From Erwinia sp. (GTDB lineage: Bacteria > Pseudomonadota > Gammaproteobacteria > Enterobacterales > Enterobacteriaceae), in the NCBI GenBank assembly GCA_003512805.1, contig DOOK01000394.1:13159-18279 (forward strand): a stretch of DNA of 5,121 nucleotides, given 5' to 3'. Below the pieces are notes generated by a model. The model had not been told where the DNA came from, made no database searches, and saw nothing but the letters and a program-made list of their open reading frames with translations. The translations under genes and the position numbers were made by a program. Numbering within the stretch: the first letter of the stretch is position 1; every line of letters begins with the position of its first letter. Shown piece after piece: positions 1 to 5,121 of this stretch.

Positions 1-383
1 ACTACCTTTGCAAGCCCTTCGCCCTGAGCGAAGTTGCCGCCCGGCTACAGGCATTAATTCGACGTCGTCATGGCCAGCTACAGCCCGTATTGCGCCACGG
101 CGGAGTGGCAATGGCGTCCGGTTCGCATACCGCAACGTTAAATGACGAGCCGCTGCCTCTGAAGCCGCGCGAGCTGGCCCTACTGGAGTTGTTTTTGCTT
201 AATCCAGGCCGCGTATTGACTCGCGCGCAGCTGGAGGAAAAATTGTACAGCTGGGATGACGATGTCTCCAGCAACGCCGTTGAAGTCCATATTCATCACC
301 TGCGTAAAAAGCTGGGCAGTACTTTCATCCGTACCGTGCATGGTGTCGGCTATACGCTGGGAGCGCTATCATGCACCGGCTGA
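1..383 (+). CDS. qseB: QseB response regulator, C-terminal part (5' truncated by window edge)
   Basis: This is the C-terminal 126 residues of an OmpR/PhoB-type response regulator, read in the frame whose first whole codon is at base 3. It begins inside the receiver domain with YLCKPF, where K is the conserved receiver lysine (about K101 in E. coli QseB). After a short linker ([11 protein letters not shown]) comes the winged-helix DNA-binding domain, with the typical [27 protein letters not shown] and [11 protein letters not shown] segments. Against the E. coli QseB sequence as I recall it, identity is high throughout. The missing N-terminus would carry the phospho-accepting aspartate. Phosphorylated by QseC, QseB binds promoter DNA in the cytoplasm and controls flagellar and other genes in E. 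coli; targets here are unknown. The protein ends GALSCTG, about four residues longer than E. coli QseB, because the stop lies inside qseC. PmrA-like paralogues are the main alternative, but the QseC partner favours QseB. Confidence 0.93.
   Translation, partial: YLCKPFALSEVAARLQALIRRRHGQLQPVLRHGGVAMASGSHTATLNDEPLPLKPRELALLELFLLNPGRVLTRAQLEEKLYSWDDDVSSNAVEVHIHHLRKKLGSTFIRTVHGVGYTLGALSCTG
359..363 (+). promoter_or_regulatory. Ribosome binding site of qseC
   Basis: GGGAG lies seven bases upstream of the ATG at 371, a good Shine-Dalgarno match and spacing. It sits inside the qseB reading frame, so qseC can be initiated directly as well as by coupling to qseB termination. It supports ATG 371 as the start; this start also aligns with the RLSLRxRL segment near the E. 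coli QseC N-terminus. Confidence 0.7.
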
Positions 384-1720
384 GCTTACGCCTGCGCCTG
401 ATGCTGGGCTTTCTTCTGCTGACGCTCATCTGCTGGGGAGTGGCCAGTATCGGCTCATGGTGGCAGACGCGGCATAATATCAATCAGCTGTTTGATACCC
501 AGCTGATGCTGTTTGCCAAACGGTTGACGACCATGGACCCCAACCAGTTGAGCCAGGCACCTTTAACGCTGCCCAAAACCAAAAAGCTGCTGAAGCACCA
601 TCGTGGTGAGCAGGATGATGATGCGCTGGCATTTGCCATTTTCACTGCAGATGGCCGCATGGTGATGAATGATGGCGACAACGGTAAGCACTTTCTTTTT
701 GATCGCCGGAGCAACGGTTTTAGCGATGTCAGGCTCAGTGACGATGACGATTTATGGCGCATGGTCTGGCTGTCTACCCCTGATAACCACTACGTGGTGG
801 CGGTCGGCCAGGAGTGGGAATACCGTAACGACATGACCCGCGATATTGTCCAGACCAGCCTGATCCCCTGGCTGATTGCGCTGCCTGTCATGCTGCTGTT
901 GCTGCTGTGGCTGATCACACGCGAGCTGACGCCGCTGAAAAGAATTGCCCACCAGCTGCGCCTGCGGACGCCCGATGACGGTACTCAGCTGGTGGAAAAA
1001 CGGGTGCCCCATGAAGTAAAACCCTTGCTGACAGAGCTGAACGCCCTGTTCTCGCGCGTCAGTGAAATGCTGCTGCGCGAACGGCGTTTTACTTCTGATG
1101 CCGCCCATGAGTTAAGAAGCCCACTGGCCGCCCTCAAGGTACAGGCAGAAGTGGCACAGCTAGCCCACGATGATGAGGAAGTACGCCACCACGCGCTAAA
1201 AAATCTGGATCTCGGTATCGATCGCGCAACTCGCCTGGTGGATCAACTGCTTACCCTTTCAAGGCTGGACAACAAGGCCGATCTGGCAACCGAAAGTCTG
1301 GATGTTCGTCAGCTGCTTCAGCAAACGGTGATCGATCATTATCCACAGGCGCAGGTGGCCGGGATGGAAATCGTGCTGGAAGCGCCGTCATTGCCCGTGA
1401 TCCGTAGCGGCAACGCTTTACTGCTTTCGTTGATGCTGCGTAACCTGGTAGAAAACGCCCTGCGTTATGGCTTGTCTGGTAACGAGGTACGGCTGAGTAT
1501 TAATGAGAAGGGTTTTACCGTCAGGGATAACGGTCCTGGCGTTAGCGAAGAAGATCTGCATCGCCTGGGGCAACGCTTTTATCGGCCGCCGGGCCAGGAA
1601 AAATCAGGCAGTGGCCTGGGCTTATCTATCGTTAGCCGTATTGCGCGACTGCATGGCATGCAGATGCGCTGCGCCAACGTCGATGGCGGCGGCTTTGCGG
1701 TTATGGTGACGTGGCAGTAA
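371..1720 (+). CDS. qseC: QseC sensor histidine kinase
   Basis: Complete 449-residue inner-membrane sensor kinase, the same size as E. coli QseC. A first membrane helix (about residues 9-29) and a second (about 164-183, [19 protein letters not shown]) enclose a periplasmic sensor region of roughly 130 residues. Its conserved parts include [12 protein letters not shown] (41-52), [11 protein letters not shown] (88-98), DGDNG (101-105) and EWEYRND (148-154). Cytoplasmic parts follow: a linker or HAMP-like stretch (184-235), the H box [10 protein letters not shown] with phospho-accepting H246, the N box [10 protein letters not shown] with N358 and N362, G1 DNGPG (386-390), the F box FYRPPG (403-408) and G2 GSGLGLS (413-419). 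All catalytic residues are present, so the kinase looks intact. In E. coli QseC has been reported to respond to autoinducer-3 and adrenergic signals and to act as a QseB phosphatase; the ligand here is not evident from sequence. The start overlaps qseB by 13 bp, indicating one operon. Confidence 0.96.
   Translation: MHRLSLRLRLMLGFLLLTLICWGVASIGSWWQTRHNINQLFDTQLMLFAKRLTTMDPNQLSQAPLTLPKTKKLLKHHRGEQDDDALAFAIFTADGRMVMNDGDNGKHFLFDRRSNGFSDVRLSDDDDLWRMVWLSTPDNHYVVAVGQEWEYRNDMTRDIVQTSLIPWLIALPVMLLLLLWLITRELTPLKRIAHQLRLRTPDDGTQLVEKRVPHEVKPLLTELNALFSRVSEMLLRERRFTSDAAHELRSPLAALKVQAEVAQLAHDDEEVRHHALKNLDLGIDRATRLVDQLLTLSRLDNKADLATESLDVRQLLQQTVIDHYPQAQVAGMEIVLEAPSLPVIRSGNALLLSLMLRNLVENALRYGLSGNEVRLSINEKGFTVRDNGPGVSEEDLHRLGQRFYRPPGQEKSGSGLGLSIVSRIARLHGMQMRCANVDGGGFAVMVTWQ
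949..956 (-). other. Chi octamer
   Basis: GCTGGTGG on the minus strand, the E. coli RecBCD recombination hotspot sequence, inside qseC. Further copies are at 988-995 (+), 3566-3573 (-) and 4579-4586 (-). All are within coding sequence. Function assumes that this organism's RecBCD recognises the E. coli octamer. Confidence 0.5.
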
Positions 1721-1805
1721 TGTTCATCTGGTCGGGTCAGACGGCTGAGGATACCGGTAAAACAGAAAGTGCTGCCAGGAAAATAAGGCCGTTACAGGCC
1801 AGCAA

Positions 1806-1831
1806 TGTTTCTCAGGGCAGGCAGAGAAACA
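1806..1831. repeat. Inverted repeat downstream of qseC
   Basis: TGTTTCTC at 1806-1813 is exactly complementary to GAGAAACA at 1824-1831, leaving a 10-base loop. The stem is A/T-rich and no T-tract follows on either strand, so it is not a classical intrinsic terminator. It lies 85 bases after the qseC stop, between the convergent qseC and kup genes. It could be a 3'-end hairpin of the qseBC transcript or an operator-like dyad; sequence alone does not decide. Confidence 0.45.
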
Positions 1832-1851
1832 CATGGATTGTCGTGAAAGCC

Positions 1852-1880
1852 AAAAGAAAGGGCCGACAACGGTCGGCCCT
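1852..1880 (-). terminator. Rho-independent terminator of kup
   Basis: A perfect 9-bp stem (1859-1867 with 1872-1880, seven of nine pairs G-C) closes a 4-base loop. On the minus strand it is followed by TTCTTTTG, a near-continuous T-tract. The hairpin starts seven bases after the kup stop codon, as expected for an intrinsic terminator. Read on the plus strand it is followed by TGGCTTCTT; AAGAA at 1854-1858 can pair with TTCTT at 1884-1888 across a bulge, so it may also stop qseBC transcription, less efficiently. No separate strong terminator for qseC is visible. Confidence 0.88.
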
Positions 1881-1886
1881 GGCTTC

Positions 1887-2375
1887 TTAGATTTCAACCT
1901 GTGTGCCCAGCTCAATGACCCGGTTTGGCGGGATTTCAAACTGGTCAGGCGCGCGCAGGGCGTTGCGCTGTAGCGCCATAAACAGCTTGCCGCGTAGCCT
2001 CAGATACCACGGACGCTTACCGATAATCAGCGATTCATGCGACATAAAGAAGGAGGTTTCCATCATCCGACAGTTCAGGCCTTCCAGCCCGCAGCGATGA
2101 AAAATCTCCTCCATGTTAGGCGTTTCCCGCCAGCCGTAGCTCGCGACCACGCGCCAAAAAGTAGGCGAAAGCTGCTCGATAGAGACGCGACGGACATTAT
2201 GTACGTAAGGCGCATCTTCCGTGCGTAAGGTCAGCAGCACAACACGTTCATGTAACACTTTGTTGTGCTTGAGGTTATGCAGCATGGCAAAAGGAATGAC
2301 GTTCAGCGCACGCGACATATAAACGGCGGTGCCCGGCACGCGTACCGGCGGCGACTTCTCAAGCGAGACAATCAT
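1887..2375 (-). CDS. Kup C-terminal cytosolic domain fragment (162 residues)
   Basis: Same frame as the membrane core, beginning at the first ATG after the TGA, which is Kup codon 461. The sequence from [15 protein letters not shown] to [10 protein letters not shown] follows the E. coli Kup cytosolic domain almost residue for residue. It includes [70 protein letters not shown] and [13 protein letters not shown]. There are no membrane helices. The ATG lies three bases after the TGA, so translation could restart by terminating ribosomes, but no properly spaced Shine-Dalgarno is present (the GAG overlapping the stop is only two bases from the ATG). Whether it is made as a separate polypeptide is unknown. 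It may be merely the dead 3' end of a mutated gene, although its conservation shows no decay. Confidence 0.6.
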   Translation of the reverse strand: MIVSLEKSPPVRVPGTAVYMSRALNVIPFAMLHNLKHNKVLHERVVLLTLRTEDAPYVHNVRRVSIEQLSPTFWRVVASYGWRETPNMEEIFHRCGLEGLNCRMMETSFFMSHESLIIGKRPWYLRLRGKLFMALQRNALRAPDQFEIPPNRVIELGTQVEI

Positions 2376-2378
2376 AGC

Positions 2379-3755
2379 TCACAGCGAGTTGCCGTCATCA
2401 TGCATCCGGCGCAGCAGACGAAAACGTTCGCTTTTCCAGGTCGTCATGATCACCAACATTATTAGTGCCAGGCTCAGCGGCAGCCAGCCGCCCGAGAACA
2501 CTTTCACCAGGTTGGCCGAGAAGAGTGAAACGTCGATGCACAACATACACAACAGGATAAACATCACCAGATAGCGGTTCCAGTGCCAGTTTTTGATCGC
2601 CACCGTCGTACAGAGGATAGAGGTCAGTACCATCGTGCCGGTCACGGCAATACCATAAGCGGCGGCCAGGTTACTGGAATGCTTAAAGCCTACTATCACG
2701 ATGACCACAGAGAAAAAGAGTATCCAGTTAATAACCGGGATATAGATTTGGCCAGACTCTTCTTCAGAGGTGTGCACGATACGCATAGGCGGTAAATAGC
2801 CCAGACGAACTGCCTGCCGGGTCAGTGAGAAAACCCCGGAGATCACGGCCTGAGAGGCGATCACCGTCGCCAGCGTCGCCAGGATCAGCATAGGGATAAG
2901 CGCCCAGTCAGGGGCCAGCAGGAAGAACGGGTTTTTTATCGCTTCAGGATGCTTCAGCAGCAGGGCGCCCTGGCCGAAATAGTTCAATACCAGTGAAGGC
3001 AACACCGCCAGGAACCAGGCAAGCCGAATAGGCAGCTTGCCAAAATGGCCCATATCGGCATAAAGCGCTTCGACACCCGTGATGGCCAGCACCACGGCGC
3101 CCAGCGCAAAAAACGAGACGGTTTTATATTCAAAAAAGAAGTGGATTGCCCAGTAAGGATTCAGCGCGTGCAGCACATCGGGATTCGCCATAATGCCGCG
3201 GACGCCCAATATGGCCAGAATGATGAACCACACCAGCATTACCGGGGCGAACAGTTTCCCCACAATACCCGTGCCGTGTTTCTGAATCATAAATAACAGC
3301 GTCAGCACCGCTATTGCCAGCGGCACGATCCAGGCGTCAAGATTAGGGGCGGCAATTTCCAGCCCTTCGATAGCGGAAAGTACCGAAACGGCTGGCGTAA
3401 TAACCACTTCACCGTAAAAGAAACTGCCGCCAATCAGCCCCATGATGACCAAAATCGCCGTCGCTCTGGCACCGGTATGACGGCCAGCCAGGGACATCAG
3501 GGTCAGAATTCCCCCTTCACCTGCGTTATCGGCGCGCATCACGTAGCTGATATATTTTAACGACACCACCAGCACTAACAGCCAGAAAATCAGCGAAAGG
3601 AAACCGAATACCGCATCGCGCTCAACGCCAAAACCGAACTGGCCGGAGAGGCACTCTCTTAAGGTATAAAGGGGGCTGGTACCGATATCGCCATAGACAA
3701 CGCCTATTGCCGCTAACGTCACGGCACCAAGGGACTGCTTTTTATCAGAACTCAT
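2379..3755 (-). CDS. kup: Kup N-terminal membrane core (458 residues, ends at premature TGA)
   Basis: This open part contains the whole hydrophobic transport core. The family signature [13 protein letters not shown] is at residues 18-30, including the acidic D23, and GEVVITPA is at 115-122 with E116. Other conserved blocks are RADNAGEGG (74-82), [13 protein letters not shown] (159-171), [16 protein letters not shown] (225-240), [11 protein letters not shown] (257-267), [16 protein letters not shown] (300-315) and [12 protein letters not shown] (364-375). About twelve membrane helices are apparent, the last around 420-438, followed by the short basic segment [12 protein letters not shown]. The product stops at GNSL, just where the cytosolic domain would begin. 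Published 3'-deletion work on E. coli kup, as I recall, found the C-terminus only partly essential, so this product might keep reduced K+ uptake. Start ATG 3755 matches the E. coli N-terminus (MSTDNKQSL versus MSSDKKQSL). Confidence 0.9.
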   Translation of the reverse strand: MSSDKKQSLGAVTLAAIGVVYGDIGTSPLYTLRECLSGQFGFGVERDAVFGFLSLIFWLLVLVVSLKYISYVMRADNAGEGGILTLMSLAGRHTGARATAILVIMGLIGGSFFYGEVVITPAVSVLSAIEGLEIAAPNLDAWIVPLAIAVLTLLFMIQKHGTGIVGKLFAPVMLVWFIILAILGVRGIMANPDVLHALNPYWAIHFFFEYKTVSFFALGAVVLAITGVEALYADMGHFGKLPIRLAWFLAVLPSLVLNYFGQGALLLKHPEAIKNPFFLLAPDWALIPMLILATLATVIASQAVISGVFSLTRQAVRLGYLPPMRIVHTSEEESGQIYIPVINWILFFSVVIVIVGFKHSSNLAAAYGIAVTGTMVLTSILCTTVAIKNWHWNRYLVMFILLCMLCIDVSLFSANLVKVFSGGWLPLSLALIMLVIMTTWKSERFRLLRRMHDDGNSL

Positions 3756-3786
3756 AGGAATATCTTTTATTGGAGCTGATGGCTGT

Positions 3787-3812
3787 ATTGTACGGGCTCA
3801 TCAGGTCATCAA
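3787..3812 (-). promoter_or_regulatory. Candidate kup promoter
   Basis: On the minus strand TACAAT (3792-3787, five of six to the -10 consensus) lies 32 bases before the kup ATG. The best upstream -35-like hexamer is TTGATG (3812-3807), but the spacer is only 14 bases, and at 16-17 bases there is only T-rich sequence. The -10 is therefore convincing and the -35 is not. It would give a leader of roughly 25 bases. Confidence 0.4.
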
Positions 3813-3896
3813 AAAACGCACAGTATGCACGAATCATTGCGAATGCCTATCCTTAATTGGAATGTGGAAAGCGACTTCAATGGTCTGTGTCACCCT

Positions 3897-3925
3897 TTGA
3901 CAAGAAAAAAGCTGACGCATATCAA
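3897..3925 (+). promoter_or_regulatory. Candidate sigma-70 promoter of ravA
   Basis: A perfect -35 TTGACA (3897-3902) is followed after 17 bases by TATCAA (3920-3925), four of six to the -10 consensus. Transcription would begin near 3932 and leave a leader of about 70 bases before the ravA ATG. In E. coli ravA-viaA is reported as sigma-S dependent; a sigma-S form could use the same -10 region. A small hairpin (GCCAG 3962-3966 with CTGGC 3972-3976) lies in the predicted leader. Confidence 0.6.
3912..3925 (+). promoter_or_regulatory. FNR-like site in the ravA upstream region
   Basis: CTGAC-GCAT-ATCAA matches eight of ten specific positions of the FNR consensus TTGAT-N4-ATCAA, with one perfect half-site. 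It overlaps the -10 of the candidate sigma-70 promoter, so it would either repress that promoter or serve a downstream start near 3960 (centre at -41.5), where only a poor -10 is visible. Published work, as I recall, places E. coli ravA-viaA under FNR control, which makes the match more credible. Confidence 0.35.
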
Positions 3926-3986
3926 CTCTTTCAAGCATCATAGCCAGTAGTGTTTGCGCTCGCCAGTCACCCTGGCCTGAACGTAG

Positions 3987-3993
3987 AAAAGGA
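3987..3993 (+). promoter_or_regulatory. Ribosome binding site of ravA
   Basis: AAAAGGA lies ten bases before the ATG at 4004 and thirteen before the second ATG at 4007. Spacing favours 4004. An in-frame TTG at 4001 and the out-of-frame ATGs at 3993 and 3997 are less likely starts. Confidence 0.55.
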
Positions 3994-4003
3994 TGAATGT
4001 TTG

Positions 4004-5121
4004 ATGATGTCCCAACCTCACCGTCTGGCGGAAAGAATCGCTCGCCTTAGCAATGCCTTAGAAAAGGGACTTTATGAACGGCATCATGCCATCCGCCTCT
4101 GTCTGTTAGCAGCATTGAGCGGTGAAAGCGTTTTTTTGCTTGGCCCGCCAGGCATTGCCAAAAGCCTTATCGCCCGTCGCCTGAAGTATGCTTTTCAGCA
4201 CGCCCGCGCCTTTGAATATCTCATGACCCGCTTCTCCACGCCGGAAGAAGTTTTTGGCCCACTTTCCATTCAGGCGCTGAAAGATGAAGGACGCTATCAG
4301 CGCCTGATTAAAGGCTATCTGCCCGATGCTGAAATCGTCTTTCTGGATGAAATATGGAAAGCCGGACCGGCCATTCTTAACACGTTGCTGACCGCCATCA
4401 ACGAACGCCGCTTTCGCAACGGTGACTGTGAAGAACCGATCCCAATGCGATTATTGGTGACCGCATCCAATGAGCTGCCCGAAGCCGACAGCGGCCTGGA
4501 AGCGCTATATGACCGCATGCTGATCCGGCTGTGGCTGGATAATGTGCATGAGAAACAGAACTTTCGCAGCATGTTGACCCACCAGCAGGATGAGAACAGC
4601 AATCCCGTTGCGGAGTCGCTCTGCATCACTGATGAAGAGTATAGCGAATGGCAAAAAGGCATTACGCAGGTTGCGCTCCCGGACGAGGTGTTTGAACTGA
4701 TATTCATGCTGCGCCAGCAGTTGGAAAACCAGCCCGAAGCGCCTTATATCTCCGATCGCCGCTGGAAAAAAGCGATTCATCTTTTACAGGCCTGTGCTTT
4801 TTACAGCGGTCGTAAAGCGATTGCGCCAGTAGATCTGATCTTGCTGAAGGATTGTCTGTGGCACGACGTCGCGTCGATGAAGCTGCTGGATCGCGAAATC
4901 GACAATCTGATCACCCAGCAGGCGTGGCAACAGCAGCCGATGCTGATCAAACTGCAACAAATTGCTTCGCGTCGACTAAGCCTGCAACAGGCGAAAAGCG
5001 TAGAGCAGGCGATCAGACTGGAAAAGCACGGCGGTATGTTCAGCCGTAAACCCCACTACGAGCTGCCGGCAGCGTTGTCCGCCGATACGCTGACGCTGAT
5101 GCTGCAAAAGCCATTAATGCT
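4004..5121 (+). CDS. ravA: RavA, MoxR-family AAA+ ATPase (3' truncated by window edge)
   Basis: An open frame of 372 whole codons runs to the right edge without a stop; E. coli RavA has 498 residues, so about a quarter is missing. The AAA+ module is complete: Walker A GPPGIAKS (47-54), Walker B VFLDEI (112-117), sensor 1 TASNE with N156, an arginine-finger region DRMLIR (170-175), and sensor 2 SDRRWKK with R252/R253. A glutamine-rich helical region (about 299-340) follows, and the window ends in the start of the region equivalent to the LdcI-binding LARA domain. RavA is a cytosolic hexameric ATPase working with the VWA protein ViaA. In E. coli it binds the lysine decarboxylase LdcI/CadA and, with ViaA, interacts with the Nuo and fumarate reductase complexes and the inner membrane, affecting aminoglycoside sensitivity. 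viaA should follow directly, outside the window. ATG 4004 is chosen by its ribosome site and by alignment ([15 protein letters not shown] with E. coli HPHLLAERISRLS). Confidence 0.96.
   Translation, partial: MMSQPHRLAERIARLSNALEKGLYERHHAIRLCLLAALSGESVFLLGPPGIAKSLIARRLKYAFQHARAFEYLMTRFSTPEEVFGPLSIQALKDEGRYQRLIKGYLPDAEIVFLDEIWKAGPAILNTLLTAINERRFRNGDCEEPIPMRLLVTASNELPEADSGLEALYDRMLIRLWLDNVHEKQNFRSMLTHQQDENSNPVAESLCITDEEYSEWQKGITQVALPDEVFELIFMLRQQLENQPEAPYISDRRWKKAIHLLQACAFYSGRKAIAPVDLILLKDCLWHDVASMKLLDREIDNLITQQAWQQQPMLIKLQQIASRRLSLQQAKSVEQAIRLEKHGGMFSRKPHYELPAALSADTLTLMLQKPLM

Larger units (their letters stand above)
1887..3755 (-). pseudogene. kup: kup, low-affinity K+ transporter gene interrupted by an in-frame TGA
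   Basis: The minus-strand frame from ATG at 3755 to TAA at 1887 spans 622 codons plus stop, exactly the E. coli Kup (TrkD) length as I recall it, with near-continuous identity and no frameshift. One codon, number 459 (plus-strand 2379-2381), is TGA; E. coli has Glu there (GNSL-E-AM). Kup is a proton-coupled K+ (and Cs+) importer of the KUP/HAK/KT family in the inner membrane. The stop divides it into a membrane core and a cytosolic domain, described separately below. GAA to TGA needs two base changes, so the ancestral codon may have been Gly, Arg, Ser or Leu, or two changes occurred. There is no other damage, so the event is recent, a sequence error, or tolerated. Only a weak AAAAGA (3763-3768) precedes the start. 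The gene is divergent from ravA, as in E. coli, and convergent with qseBC. Confidence 0.85.

Noticed and set aside
752..1108. Minus-strand open frame of 118 codons
   Set aside because: It is antisense to the intact qseC, which explains the whole region; its Gln/His-rich composition is typical of a shadow frame.
1721..1858. Remnant of a mobile element or REP sequence at the synteny junction
   Set aside because: No terminal repeats, target duplications, REP-like palindromes or transposase fragments were seen.
1724..1939. Minus-strand 71-codon open frame across the qseC-kup gap
   Set aside because: It starts inside the kup 3' end in another frame, runs through the kup terminator and has low-complexity composition; no ribosome site is apparent.
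2379..2381. Selenocysteine or other recoding of the kup TGA
   Set aside because: Kup has no known selenocysteine, the aligned E. coli residue is glutamate, and I see no bacterial SECIS-like hairpin just downstream of the codon.
2265..2795. Plus-strand open frames of 66-81 codons opposite kup
   Set aside because: They are antisense shadows of the strongly conserved Kup coding sequence.
3756..4003. Small RNA, riboswitch or CRISPR in the kup-ravA gap
   Set aside because: No internal terminator, repeat array or recognisable riboswitch fold; the gap is adequately explained as a divergent promoter region.
3993..4004. Three-codon leader ORF (ATG AAT GTT TGA) overlapping the ravA ATG by one base
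   Set aside because: The only ribosome site (3987-3993) abuts its ATG and is too close to initiate it, so it is probably chance.
4315..4780. Two minus-strand open frames (130 and 91 codons)
   Set aside because: Both are antisense to the clear RavA frame, overlap each other in different frames and resemble no family.

Overview
The window looks like chromosomal DNA from a gamma-proteobacterium of the order Enterobacterales. Every gene matches a recalled E. coli protein closely along its visible length (QseB, QseC, Kup, RavA), and the divergent kup/ravA pair is an enterobacterial arrangement. Sequence divergence in QseC and RavA, plus a neighbourhood unlike E. coli, suggest a relative outside Escherichia, perhaps Erwinia or Pantoea-like. 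That genus guess is inference only.

Layout. Bases 1-383 (+) hold the last 126 residues of the response regulator QseB, cut by the left edge. Its stop overlaps the start of qseC (371-1720, +), a complete sensor kinase with all catalytic boxes. A 166-bp convergent intergenic gap (1721-1886) contains an A/T-rich inverted repeat and a strong rho-independent terminator oriented for kup. The potassium transporter gene kup lies on the minus strand (3755 down to 1887). Its 622-codon reading frame is interrupted by one in-frame TGA at codon 459, exactly between the membrane core and the cytosolic C-terminal domain. A 248-bp divergent gap (3756-4003) carries candidate promoters for both sides and an FNR-like site. 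The MoxR-family AAA+ ATPase gene ravA starts at 4004 (+) and runs off the right edge after 372 codons; its usual partner viaA would lie beyond.

How the genes relate. QseB and QseC form one two-component system. Kup is a separate constitutive-type K+ importer. RavA is the ATPase half of the RavA-ViaA pair linked to the LdcI lysine decarboxylase and anaerobic respiratory complexes. Nothing links the three units functionally; they are neighbours only.

The region is mostly ordinary core genome. The real anomaly is the split kup: either a nonsense mutation or a two-polypeptide form made by readthrough or stop-restart. No undescribed system is visible. No stretch over 300 bases lacks a gene.
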